A DNA stretch of 15,814 nucleotides, from contig JAEXCD010000081.1 of assembly GCA_023393715.1 (NCBI GenBank), positions 1 through 15,814 of the forward strand, written 5' to 3'. Below, in pieces: positions 6,801 to 14,539 of this stretch. Below the pieces are notes generated by a model. It did not search any database and had not been told where the DNA came from. It saw only the letters and a program-made list of their open reading frames with translations. This DNA is from Bacillota bacterium (lineage in GTDB: Bacteria; Bacillota; Clostridia; Tissierellales; Peptoniphilaceae). The position numbers were made by a program, and so were the translations under genes. Positions within the stretch are counted from its first letter, which is position 1, and the number at the start of each line of letters is the position of its first letter.

Positions 6801-8012
6801 ATGAAACGGATCGTCAGGAGGACGTTTTTTGCTTTTTTGATCGGAGCGGCGTTCTTTTTGCTCGGAAAGGATTTTTTAGATCGAAAAGTAGCTCAGGAGC
6901 AGCGCGAGTCGGGCTCGGGTGCGCAGCTTCTTTTAGCGGACGGCTGGATGGATGTCGAAAAGCTGGCCAATCAGGATAAGACTGCGCGCGTCGTCAACAG
7001 CGAGATTTTCTTCCTGCTGACCGGACTGGATCAAAATGAGGGCGTGTCCTCAGAGACCACCCGATCGGATACGATGATGCTGATCAAGGTCAACTTCGAC
7101 CAATCGACGGTCGACATCATTTCCCTGCCGCGCGATTCGCGCGTACCGGTTCAGGGAGAGTATACAAAGCTCAATCACGCGCATTCCTTTGGCGGCGTGG
7201 ATCTGACAATAGAAACCCTGCGCGATTGGCTGCAGATTGATCTCGACTATTATGTTGAGGTCAGCTTCGAGGCGGTGAAGCAAATCGTCGACGCCATGGG
7301 CGGGATTGAATATACCCTGCCGGGGACGACGCCCTATGAGTATTGGCAGATCGACGGTACGCGGGCGGTGCTGCAGCCGGGCAGGCAGATACTCAATGGA
7401 GAGCAGGCTTTGGGCTACCTGCGTTATCGGCAGGGATATGCGGAGGGCGATATGGGCCGCGTCCGCGCGCAGCAGGCTTTTCTGAAGGTTTTTGTTCAGG
7501 AGGCGCTGTCAGCGAAAAACATCGGGCATATTCCGGAGTTTGTGAAGACGTACTTTGATACCGTGCACACGAATATCCCGTTGGACGACCTGATCGGCAT
7601 GGCGCAGCAGGCGACGGCGATGAAGGACGTCAAAATTACGACGCACATTCTTCCGGGGACGCCGCAGTATCTGGGCGATGTGTCCTACTATCTCCTCGAT
7701 TGGGAGAAGACGCACGAATTGATTTCGACGGTTTTGTCCAATTACGTGCTGCTCGGCGATGCCGTCAAAGCGCTGCCGCCCGACGAAGAGCGCCTCAGGC
7801 TGGAGCAGGAAGCGCAAGGCGGGGACGGATTCGATTCGGCGCCGGCAGACGGGGAAGACGGTGCGCCCGGCCTTGAAGAGGAAGGCGGAATCGGGGCCGA
7901 TGCACCGAGTGCGAGTGAGCAGAACGAAGGGCGCGAAGGCGGCGCAGAGGAACCGGCGCAGCAGGAGGAGGCTCCGGGCGCCGGAGAAGCCGTATCGTCG
8001 GCGGAGGAGTGA
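6801..8012 (+). CDS. LytR-CpsA-Psr (LCP) family cell-wall polymer ligase
   Basis: LCP proteins move undecaprenyl-phosphate-linked anionic polymers (teichoic acid, capsule) onto peptidoglycan outside the membrane. The 403-residue protein starts with a short basic cytoplasmic tail and one membrane anchor (about residues 8-22). The LCP domain covers about 64-245: RSDTMML with D90, SLPRDSR with R111 and R114, TKLNHAHSFGG, the DAMGGIEY segment, and YLRYRQGYAEGDMGRVRAQQ with R208, R210 and R220, the pyrophosphate- and metal-binding pattern. Residues from about 325 form an acidic, low-complexity tail. ATG 6801 is chosen for GGAGG at 6791-6795; an in-frame TTG at 6789 lies over that site. The following fni gene begins four bases after the stop, so they share a transcript. 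Confidence 0.9.
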   Translation: MKRIVRRTFFAFLIGAAFFLLGKDFLDRKVAQEQRESGSGAQLLLADGWMDVEKLANQDKTARVVNSEIFFLLTGLDQNEGVSSETTRSDTMMLIKVNFDQSTVDIISLPRDSRVPVQGEYTKLNHAHSFGGVDLTIETLRDWLQIDLDYYVEVSFEAVKQIVDAMGGIEYTLPGTTPYEYWQIDGTRAVLQPGRQILNGEQALGYLRYRQGYAEGDMGRVRAQQAFLKVFVQEALSAKNIGHIPEFVKTYFDTVHTNIPLDDLIGMAQQATAMKDVKITTHILPGTPQYLGDVSYYLLDWEKTHELISTVLSNYVLLGDAVKALPPDEERLRLEQEAQGGDGFDSAPADGEDGAPGLEEEGGIGADAPSASEQNEGREGGAEEPAQQEEAPGAGEAVSSAEE

Positions 8013-8016
8013 GGAG

Positions 8017-9042
8017 ATGCGAAAAGCGCGAAAAGATGATCATATCGAGCAATATCTGAAAACGGAATTTGAAGGAGCGACGCTGCTTTCTGATGTCTAT
8101 ATCGAACCGAATTCACTGCCGGAGCTGTCGTTTGATGAAATTCAGACCGAAACGGTGTTTTGCGGCAAACGAATCGCCTTTCCGCTGATGATCAACGCGA
8201 TGACCGGCGGAACGGACATGACGGAGGTCATCAATCAGGATCTGGCGCTGCTGGCCAAAGAGTTTGGTCTGCCGATGCAGGTGGGCTCACAGCAGGTTGC
8301 GCTGGAAAATGAGGACTCCATCGATTCCTTTGCCGTGGTGCGCTCGGTGCTGGGCGAGGATTCGGTCGTTTTATCCAATCTGAGTGCGCGCGCATCGGCG
8401 CAGGAAATACGCCGCGCGATGGATATGATCGGCGCGGATGCGATCGGGCTGCACCTCAATGCCGCGCAGGAGCTCGTCATGACGGAGGGAGAACGCGACT
8501 TCCGCGGGATTTTGGATAATGTACACGCGCTGAACCGGGAATTTCCGGGCAAGCTCCTCATCAAGGAGGTGGGCTTTGGCATGAGCCGCCGCGTCGGACA
8601 ACAGCTTGCGGAAACGGGCGTTTCCATGATCGATATCAGCGGCGCCGGCGGGACGAATTTTCTCGAAATCGAAGACCGGCGCGCGCACGAATCCGATTTT
8701 TCCGAATTCTATCAGTGGGGCATTCCCACGGCGAAGTCTCTGCTCAATGTGCGCTCGGTCTGTCCGACCCAGACGATTGTTGCGAGCGGCGGACTGAAAA
8801 CGGCGAATGATCTGATCCGTGCGATGGTGCTGGGCGCGGATCTCTGCGGCATGAGCGGCGAGATCCTGCGTTACCTGCTGGTCGGCGGATACGACTATGC
8901 GCGCAGCTTTCTGGAAAGCCTGATTTACCGAACGCGCGTCGGGATGGCGATGCTGGGCTGCAAAACGGTGCAGGAGCTTCGGCGCGTGCCCCATCTTCTC
9001 GTGGGGGCGCTGCGCGAACGAACAGAAGAGAGCGTGGAATGA
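8017..9042 (+). CDS. fni: Type 2 isopentenyl-diphosphate delta-isomerase (FMN-dependent)
   Basis: Interconverts isopentenyl and dimethylallyl diphosphate using reduced FMN, the last step of the mevalonate route to isoprenoids. The 341-residue protein has the full family pattern on a TIM barrel: RKARKDDHI (2-10) at the N-terminus, NAMTGGT (60-66), VGSQQ (89-93), HLNAAQE (146-152), KEVGFG (183-188), DISGAGGTNF..IE..R (206-221) and ASGGLKTANDL (256-266) for FMN phosphate. The frame is open far upstream, but ATG 8017 fits the family N-terminus and has GGAGG at 8003-8007. The gap to the LCP stop is four bases, and the next gene overlaps by ATGA at 9039-9042. Its presence implies that this organism makes isoprenoids via mevalonate, since type 2 enzymes usually accompany that pathway. 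Confidence 0.94.
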   Translation: MRKARKDDHIEQYLKTEFEGATLLSDVYIEPNSLPELSFDEIQTETVFCGKRIAFPLMINAMTGGTDMTEVINQDLALLAKEFGLPMQVGSQQVALENEDSIDSFAVVRSVLGEDSVVLSNLSARASAQEIRRAMDMIGADAIGLHLNAAQELVMTEGERDFRGILDNVHALNREFPGKLLIKEVGFGMSRRVGQQLAETGVSMIDISGAGGTNFLEIEDRRAHESDFSEFYQWGIPTAKSLLNVRSVCPTQTIVASGGLKTANDLIRAMVLGADLCGMSGEILRYLLVGGYDYARSFLESLIYRTRVGMAMLGCKTVQELRRVPHLLVGALRERTEESVE

Positions 9043-10445
9043 GCGTTGGGATGAATGAGAAAAAACAGTCTTTGAGAGGATTTCATAGAGCGATTTTAGG
9101 GCGAGTGAGCTTTTTCCTCGTCCTTCTGCTTGTGCTGAGCGGCTGTCGGGGGCGGGATGCCGACATCTGGAAACAGGGGTTGTTTGGACAGACGGAAACG
9201 GAGGGCGGCGAGCAGGTTTTGAGCTCGTCGGGCTTTTATTTCGATCTCGAGGAAGCCGAAAAACGCCTGCTTGCCGATCACACGATCGATCAGTCGCCGC
9301 CGCAGCGCAGCGCGCCGCTGACGGAGGAGCAGCGCGTTGCAGATTTTAACGTCCTTTTTGACATGCTGGAATCAGACTATCCCTTTTTTGGGCTGATCGA
9401 GCGCCGCGACGGGCGTTCATGGGTGTCGAAGCGCGCCGAATTTGAACAGCGCGTCCGTGCGGCCGCAGACGATGAGGATTTTGGCTGGGTCTTAAACGAT
9501 ATTCTGCTGGAGCTGGGCAGTGACCATGCGAAGCTGTGTTATTATGACGAGATAGAGGAGATGGCGAGGCACTATTCCTACTATACGGATATTCCGTCCA
9601 TTCGCCTGGAGTACCTCATGCTTAATGATACGACGGTGCGCGATCGTTACGGCATCGATGCGGTGCCGCCGTCGACGGATGAAGACGGATATTGGGAGGA
9701 CGACCCGGCGAATTGGCGCGATAATCTGCGCTGTGAGGATCTGATCCCGGGAAAGGTGGCGATGCTCGTCGTGCCGGAGATGCTCTCCGAGGTCGAGTGG
9801 GGCCGCGATGCGGAGCTGCTGTCGGAGTACCTTCCGAAAATTCAGGATTACCCGGCGTTGGTGATCGATATCCGGGGAAATCCCGGCGGGCTGATGGAGT
9901 ATTGGCAGTCGCTGCTCGTTCCGGCGATTGCCGCACAGCCGTATGAATCCGCCAACTGGCTGTTCTTCCGCGGCGGAGCCTCCTCAACTCCGCTTTTGAA
10001 CGAGCTGGGTTTGGATCTGCATCCGATGGAAGAGCTCGCCGAATTTCAGAAGCAATTTGCGCCCATCCAATTTGCGCACGAGGAGGATCTAAAGGCCTTT
10101 CGGTATTTTTATCGCGACGTGACGCATGTGGCGCCTTCGGAAAATTCGATTCGGTACAAGGGCCGGATCTATGTTCTGACGGATGAGCGGGTATACAGTG
10201 CGGCGGAGGCGTTTGCCTCTTTTGCGAAGAACAGCGGGTTCGCCACGCTGGTCGGCTCAAAAACCGGCGGGGACGGACTGACGCTCGGCATGCTGTACCG
10301 CGCGCTGCCCAATTCGGGGTATGTGTTCACCTATACGAATGCGCTCGGCTACGCGCCGGACGGATCGGCGAATGAGGAAATGAAGACGGCGCCGGATGTG
10401 CAGACCGATGATTCGATCGGCTGGATTATCGAGCAGGAATCATAA
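9039..10445 (+). CDS. S41-like serine peptidase lipoprotein
   Basis: Probable lipid-anchored extracellular protein of 468 residues. A basic stretch and hydrophobic core end in the lipobox LVLSGC with Cys36. Residues about 98-180 resemble the N-terminal helical part of S41 peptidases (FNVLFDMLESDYPFF, LELGSDHAKL). The peptidase core runs from about 230 to the end: LVIDIRGNPGG (274-284), the candidate nucleophile Ser387 in DERVYSAAEAF, and Lys408 in VGSKTGGDG as the likely general base. The Ser-Lys gap is 21 residues, shorter than the 25 of E. coli Prc-type enzymes. I see no clear PDZ domain. ATG 9039 overlaps the fni stop. ATG 9051 is an alternative with an equally weak ribosome site, and both keep the signal peptide. 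The substrate is unknown; the operon suggests a role at the envelope. Confidence 0.85.
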   Translation: MSVGMNEKKQSLRGFHRAILGRVSFFLVLLLVLSGCRGRDADIWKQGLFGQTETEGGEQVLSSSGFYFDLEEAEKRLLADHTIDQSPPQRSAPLTEEQRVADFNVLFDMLESDYPFFGLIERRDGRSWVSKRAEFEQRVRAAADDEDFGWVLNDILLELGSDHAKLCYYDEIEEMARHYSYYTDIPSIRLEYLMLNDTTVRDRYGIDAVPPSTDEDGYWEDDPANWRDNLRCEDLIPGKVAMLVVPEMLSEVEWGRDAELLSEYLPKIQDYPALVIDIRGNPGGLMEYWQSLLVPAIAAQPYESANWLFFRGGASSTPLLNELGLDLHPMEELAEFQKQFAPIQFAHEEDLKAFRYFYRDVTHVAPSENSIRYKGRIYVLTDERVYSAAEAFASFAKNSGFATLVGSKTGGDGLTLGMLYRALPNSGYVFTYTNALGYAPDGSANEEMKTAPDVQTDDSIGWIIEQES

Positions 10446-10468
10446 AAAAACCCCCGGGAGCCCGGGGG
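10446..10468 (-). terminator. Intrinsic terminator facing left, with no leftward gene in sight
   Basis: CCCCCGGG (10451-10458), AG, CCCGGGGG (10461-10468) form a perfect 8-bp GC stem. Plus-strand A's immediately precede it and nothing U-like follows it, so the U7 tract exists only on the minus strand. The A run starts within the TAA stop of the S41 gene. On the plus strand it could still act as a weak pause or 3' stabiliser for the S41 transcript. Confidence 0.65.
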
Positions 10469-10478
10469 GACGTTTCCG

Positions 10479-10554
10479 CGGCTCAGAGAGCCGAGAAAAA
10501 AGGCTTATTCGGCGCTTTCGTCGATGCTACGGCGGCCCAATAATGGCTTTTTTC
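10479..10554. repeat. Hairpin plus imperfect inverted repeat in the S41-mrp gap
   Basis: First, CGGCTC (10479-10484), loop AGA, GAGCCG (10488-10493). Second, an imperfect inverted repeat: GAAAAAAG (10495-10502) pairs with CTTTTTTC (10547-10554) and TTATT (10505-10509) with AATAA (10539-10543), around a 29-base GC-rich loop. Read leftward the second element includes a short open frame ending IDESAE-stop at 10507, then the terminator at 10446-10468. This may be the 3' relic of a lost leftward gene or a structured RNA end. The remaining gap, 10555-10664, has no clear promoter; a 5-bp hairpin CGCCG/CGGCG lies at 10622-10634. Confidence 0.4.
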
Positions 10555-10678
10555 AATAAGTGCAGAAACAACACGGGCTGATCTTACCACAGAAAAAAAA
10601 GCATTGCAAGAGAAATCGGGGCGCCGGGTCGGCGTCCTTCCGGAAAACAGCAGGCTGAAAAACGAAAGGAGTCAGAAC

Positions 10679-11491
10679 ATGACAGAGAAAAAGGCGCACA
10701 AACGGATGCCGCCATTTTATCAGGAGCCGAATCCGGCGAGCCAAATCAGGCGCGTCATCGCCGTTATGTCGGGCAAGGGCGGCGTCGGGAAATCCTTAGT
10801 GACGGGGCTGTCGGCGCTGGCGATGCAGCGCGCCGGATGGAATACGGCGATCATGGATGCGGATATTACCGGGCCCTCCATTCCGCGCGCCTTCGGGCTG
10901 CACGGCGGCCTTGAGATGGAAAACGGCGTAGCCGTTGCGGCGCGTACGAGAACGGGTATTCAGGTGGTTTCGACCAACCTGATCCTGCCAAATGAGACCG
11001 ATCCGGTTATTTGGAAGGGGCCGATGGTCGGCTCGGCCGTCAAGCAGTTCTGGAGCGATTTTATCTGGAGGGACGTCGATTATCTTTTCGTCGACATGCC
11101 GCCGGGGACGGGGGACGTGCCGCTGACGGTCTATCAGACCCTTCCGGTCGACGGAATTATCATCGTCACCTCGCCGCAGGAGCTCGTGTCGATGTTCGTC
11201 GAAAAGGCAATCAATATGGCGAAGATGATGGGCGTTCCCGTACTGGGCGTCATTGAAAACCTCAGCTATTTTCACGCGGAGGATACGGGGCGCGATTACG
11301 CGATTTTTGGTGAAAGCCACGTCGATGAGATCTGTGCGAAGCATCACCTCGAGGTATTGGCCAAGCTGCCGATCGATCCCCGCGTAGCGCAGAAGGTCGA
11401 TGCCGGAGCGATCGAAGAGGTGGATACGATGGTGATGGAGCGCGTGGTGCAGAAGCTCGGAGAAATTGAGGAGGAAGAAAATGTACGATAA
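10679..11491 (+). CDS. mrp: Mrp/NBP35-family P-loop ATPase lacking the usual Fe-S cysteines
   Basis: Mrp (ApbC) proteins are cytoplasmic MinD-like ATPases thought to carry Fe-S clusters to apoproteins. The 270-residue protein has the deviant Walker A GKGGVGKS (32-39), the switch MDADITGPS (59-67), VDMPPGTGD (138-146) and TSPQELVSMFVEKAINMAKMM. Where ApbC reads ENMSYHICSNCG, this protein reads ENLSYFHAEDTG (193-204), so both cluster-binding cysteines are replaced (A200, T203). The only cysteine is C219. There is also no N-terminal FSCA (DUF59) domain. The start at 10679 has AAAGGAG (10665-10671) seven bases upstream. The 3' end overlaps tkt by 11 bases. It may work as a scaffold or ATPase without its own cluster, or use a different ligand set. 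Confidence 0.9.
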   Translation: MTEKKAHKRMPPFYQEPNPASQIRRVIAVMSGKGGVGKSLVTGLSALAMQRAGWNTAIMDADITGPSIPRAFGLHGGLEMENGVAVAARTRTGIQVVSTNLILPNETDPVIWKGPMVGSAVKQFWSDFIWRDVDYLFVDMPPGTGDVPLTVYQTLPVDGIIIVTSPQELVSMFVEKAINMAKMMGVPVLGVIENLSYFHAEDTGRDYAIFGESHVDEICAKHHLEVLAKLPIDPRVAQKVDAGAIEEVDTMVMERVVQKLGEIEEEENVR

Positions 11492-13484
11492 GATCGATCA
11501 GCTGTCGGTCAATGCCATCCGTATGCTCAGCGTGGATCAGATCAATGCGGCGAATTCCGGACATCCGGGGCTGCCGCTCGGCGCATCCCCGATGGCCTAT
11601 GCGGTGTGGACGCAGGGGATGAAGCAAAATCCGGAAAACAGCGCATGGGAAAACCGGGATCGGTTTGTCCTGTCGGCGGGGCACGGCTCGGCGATGCTGT
11701 ACAGCCTGCTGCACCTGTCGGGCTACCGGCTCGGCATCGAGGATTTGAAGCAATTCCGTCAGCTCGGAGCAAAGACGCCGGGACATCCCGAGGTGGGGCA
11801 CACGCACGGCGTCGAAGCGACGACGGGACCGTTGGGACAGGGCGTGGCGAATGCCGTCGGCATGGCGCTGGCCGAGGCGCACATGGCGGCGACCTACAAT
11901 CGCCCGGGCTATGATCTCGTCGATCATTACACCTTTGCTCTCTGCGGCGACGGCGATCTGATGGAGGGCGTTTCCGCGGAGGCATGCTCCCTCGCCGGAC
12001 AGCTGAAGCTGGGCAAGCTGATCGTTTTGTACGATTCGAACGATATCTGTCTGGACGGGCCGACGTCGATGACCTTCGGCGAGAGCGTCGGTCTGCGGTT
12101 CAAGGCGTACGGCTGGCAGGTGCTTTATGTTCCGGACGGCAACGATCTGGAATCGCTCGCGGGCGCGATTGAGGCGGCAAAGGCGGAGAAGGACCGCCCG
12201 ACGCTGATCGAGGTGAAGACGGTAATCGGGTTCGGATCGCCAAACGCCGGCACGAATAAGGTGCACGGCAACCCGCTCGGCGCACAGGGCGCTGCGGCGA
12301 CGCGCGAAGCGCTCGGATGGCCGTACGGCGAATTTGAGGTGCCCGCAGAGGTGTACGATCGCTTTGACGAACGCATCCGCAAGCCGGGCGCAGAGGCGAA
12401 TGCCGCCTGGGATCGCCTGTTTGAATCCTATCGCGCGCAATATCCGAAGCTGGCGCAGCAATTTTTGGACGCCCACGACAACCGCCTTCCGGAGAACTGG
12501 AGTAAGAGCCTGCCGAGCTATACGCCGGACGATGCGGCGATGGCCTCGCGCAAGACCTCGGAGGCGGCCATCCAGCGGATTGCAGAGCTGGTGCCGTGGT
12601 TCTGGGGCGGCTCGGCGGATCTGGCGTCGTCGAACAACACGAATATTGCGGTGAGCTCGGCGGTAACGGATATTTCCTATGACGAGCGCAATATCTGGTA
12701 CGGCGTTCGCGAATTTGCCATGGGAGCCATTCTGAACGGCATTGCGTTGCACGGCGGGACGCGCAGCTTTGGCGCAACCTTCTTTGTCTTTTCGGATTAC
12801 CTGAAGGGCGCGGTTCGCGTTGCGGCGCTGTCGAAGCTGCCGGTGACCTACGTCTTTACGCACGATTCGGTCGCGGTGGGCGAGGACGGGCCGACGCACG
12901 AGCCGATTGAACAGCTGGCAGCGTGGCGCTCCATGCCGAATCTGGATGTCCTCCGCCCGGCAGACGGAAATGAGGTATCTCAGGCGTGGCGCATGGCGAT
13001 GGAGAGCAAGGATCATCCGACCATGCTGGTGCTGAGCCGCCAGAACCTTCCGGTTTTAGCGGGTACGAATGAAAAAGCGGAGGAGGGCGTGCCGCGCGGC
13101 GCCTATGTGTTATCGGCCTCGGAAAAGGAGGTGCCGGAGGGCATTCTGATTGCAACGGGCTCGGAGGTCGCGTTGGCGCTGGATGTTCAGAAAATGCTGA
13201 AGGAGCGGGGGGCCGATGTTTCGGTCGTATCCATGCCGAGCTGGAAGCGCTTTGAGGAGCAGAGCGAAGCCTACCGCGAGTCGGTGCTGCCGCGTGCCGT
13301 GCGCAATCGCATGAGCATCGAGATGGCGTCGACCTTTGGCTGGGCGCGCTACGTGGGTCTGGACGGCCTGTGCGTCGGCATCGACCGGTTCGGCCTGTCC
13401 GCGCCGGGGACGACCGTCATCGCGGAGCTGGGCTTTACCGCGGAGAAGCTGACCGAACGCTATGTAAACCGATTTGGCCGATAG
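11481..13484 (+). CDS. tkt: Transketolase
   Basis: Thiamine-diphosphate enzyme that moves two-carbon units between sugar phosphates in the non-oxidative pentose phosphate pathway. The 667-residue full-length chain has the three expected domains. The ThDP/pyrophosphate part shows SGHPG (H28), SAGHGSAM (H68), GDGDLMEGVSAEA (156-168) and YDSNDICLDG (184-193). The pyrimidine part shows EFAMG with catalytic Glu411, FSDYLKG, and THDSVAVGEDGPTHEPIEQLA (460-480). The C-terminal domain follows. The start ATG 11481 has AGGAGG (11469-11474) six bases upstream, inside the end of mrp; the stop of mrp falls 11 bases after the tkt start, so coupling is likely. The transaldolase gene follows 56 bases downstream with no terminator between. 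Confidence 0.96.
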   Translation: MYDKIDQLSVNAIRMLSVDQINAANSGHPGLPLGASPMAYAVWTQGMKQNPENSAWENRDRFVLSAGHGSAMLYSLLHLSGYRLGIEDLKQFRQLGAKTPGHPEVGHTHGVEATTGPLGQGVANAVGMALAEAHMAATYNRPGYDLVDHYTFALCGDGDLMEGVSAEACSLAGQLKLGKLIVLYDSNDICLDGPTSMTFGESVGLRFKAYGWQVLYVPDGNDLESLAGAIEAAKAEKDRPTLIEVKTVIGFGSPNAGTNKVHGNPLGAQGAAATREALGWPYGEFEVPAEVYDRFDERIRKPGAEANAAWDRLFESYRAQYPKLAQQFLDAHDNRLPENWSKSLPSYTPDDAAMASRKTSEAAIQRIAELVPWFWGGSADLASSNNTNIAVSSAVTDISYDERNIWYGVREFAMGAILNGIALHGGTRSFGATFFVFSDYLKGAVRVAALSKLPVTYVFTHDSVAVGEDGPTHEPIEQLAAWRSMPNLDVLRPADGNEVSQAWRMAMESKDHPTMLVLSRQNLPVLAGTNEKAEEGVPRGAYVLSASEKEVPEGILIATGSEVALALDVQKMLKERGADVSVVSMPSWKRFEEQSEAYRESVLPRAVRNRMSIEMASTFGWARYVGLDGLCVGIDRFGLSAPGTTVIAELGFTAEKLTERYVNRFGR

Positions 13485-13540
13485 CCATAAACGACAGAAA
13501 GAAAACGCAGAATGAGGCCGGTTGGCCGGAAAGGGATGTT

Positions 13541-14194
13541 ATGAAATTTTTCTTGGATACCGCAAATGTTGCAGAAATTCGCCGCGTCAATGATTTAGGA
13601 CTTTGTGATGGCGTGACGACCAACCCGACGCTGATCTCAAAGGAGGGACGCCCGTTTGAGGAGGTGGTTCGGGAAATCTGTTCCATCGTCGACGGGCCGG
13701 TTTCGGCCGAGGTCATCGGCCTTGAAAAGGAGCAGATGATCGAAGAGGGGCGCAAGCTGGCCTCGTGGGCGCCGAACATTGTCGTCAAGATTCCGATGAC
13801 GGAGGCCGGCCTGGGCGCAATCAAGGTATTGGCGAGCGAGGGCATCAAAACCAACTGTACGCTGATTTTTTCCGTAGCGCAGGGACTGATGGCGGCCAAG
13901 GCGGGCGCGACGTACATCAGCCCGTTTATCGGACGCATCGATGACATCGGCGAGGACGGCATGGAGCTCATCGAAAATCTGCGTCTGGTCATCGACAACT
14001 ACGATTTCGATACGGAGATCATCGCGGCGTCGGTACGCGGCATTGCGCACGTCGAGCAGGCGGCGGAGGCAGGCGCACACATCGCGACGATTCCGGGCTC
14101 CCTGTTCCCGAAGCTGTGGAGCCATCCGCTGACCGACCGCGGCATCGACGCGTTTCTGGCCGACTGGGCGAAGTTCGAGGCGGCGCAGAAGTAG
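13541..14194 (+). CDS. tal: TalC/FSA-family transaldolase
   Basis: Transfers dihydroxyacetone units between sugar phosphates, the partner reaction to transketolase. The 217-residue length is that of the small TalC/MipB decameric group. The Schiff-base lysine is K83 in NIVVKIPMT. Start region KFFLDTANV..I and TTNPTLI (26-32) are standard. Two positions separate transaldolase from fructose-6-phosphate aldolase in this family: E57 in SAEV (Gln59 in E. coli FsaA) and F129 in SPFIGRID (Tyr131 in FsaA). Both point to true transaldolase. ATG 13541 matches the family N-terminus and is preceded by AAAGGGA. It is the last gene of the mrp-tkt-tal run, closed by the terminator at 14203-14246. Confidence 0.95.
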   Translation: MKFFLDTANVAEIRRVNDLGLCDGVTTNPTLISKEGRPFEEVVREICSIVDGPVSAEVIGLEKEQMIEEGRKLASWAPNIVVKIPMTEAGLGAIKVLASEGIKTNCTLIFSVAQGLMAAKAGATYISPFIGRIDDIGEDGMELIENLRLVIDNYDFDTEIIAASVRGIAHVEQAAEAGAHIATIPGSLFPKLWSHPLTDRGIDAFLADWAKFEAAQK

Positions 14195-14202
14195 GTGTAT
14201 GG

Positions 14203-14246
14203 AAAAGGGTCATTCCGAAGCAGTGACGTTTCGGAATGACCCTTTT
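14203..14246 (+). terminator. Rho-independent terminator after the transaldolase gene
   Basis: A 17-bp inverted repeat (14203-14219 and 14230-14246) with a 10-base loop starts nine bases after the transaldolase stop. The left arm begins AAAA and the right arm ends TTTT, then GTTGTC, so the U run is partly in the stem and the structure is nearly symmetric. Confidence 0.82.
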
Positions 14247-14453
14247 GTTGTCGGAACGCCGGCGACCGTCTGAGCGGAGAAGCTACACAACCGCGCACCG
14301 CCCCTTCTCTGACAGGAAAAGGATTGGTCAGATGAGCATTCATGAAGTCGCGATAATGACGAATTCGTTCAATAAATCTCCTTGAGTGCTTGTGCGCATA
14401 AGGCGTCGAAGGCATGAAAGCTGCTGCGGCAGCGGAGGATCACAAAAGAAACG

Positions 14454-14483
14454 TTTACGAAGTGAAACGGAATTCATTACAAT
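14454..14483 (+). promoter_or_regulatory. Probable promoter of the DUF1430 gene
   Basis: TTTACG (14454-14459, 4 of 6 to TTGACA), an 18-base spacer and TACAAT (14478-14483, 5 of 6). The start near 14490 gives a leader of about 80 bases that contains the hairpin at 14507-14531. Confidence 0.5.
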
Positions 14484-14506
14484 AATCTTGTCGGAATGAA
14501 AAATAT

Positions 14507-14539
14507 CAGGACTGCCTGATTGCGCAGCCTGCTGTTTTT
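14507..14539 (+). promoter_or_regulatory. Attenuator-like hairpin in the DUF1430 leader
   Basis: CAGG-A-CTGC (14507-14515) pairs with GCAGCCTG (14524-14531) as an 8-bp stem with one bulged A and an 8-base loop. CTG and then five T (14535-14539) follow, a terminator shape placed between promoter and gene. A seven-codon frame (14496-14519) ends in the loop, so a ribosome on it would block the left arm. That arrangement recalls leader-peptide attenuation, but the frame lacks a clear ribosome site. Confidence 0.35.

Noticed and set aside
10553..10744. Minus-strand 63-codon frame over the mrp start, in frame with the IDESAE end
   Set aside because: It starts inside mrp, has no ribosome site and its Cys/Phe-rich product looks non-coding. 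Kept only as part of the relic question, not as a gene.
11262..13016. A 584-codon open frame on the minus strand across mrp and transketolase
   Set aside because: It lies antisense to two clear enzymes with full motif sets. Its protein is rich in Arg, His and Ala with no domain, as expected from the reverse reading of GC-biased codons.
14332..14385. 17-codon plus-strand frame as a pheromone or bacteriocin precursor
   Set aside because: Too short for a secretion leader plus peptide, no double-glycine or signal sequence, a poorly spaced AGGA as its only ribosome site, and it lies upstream of the likely promoter.
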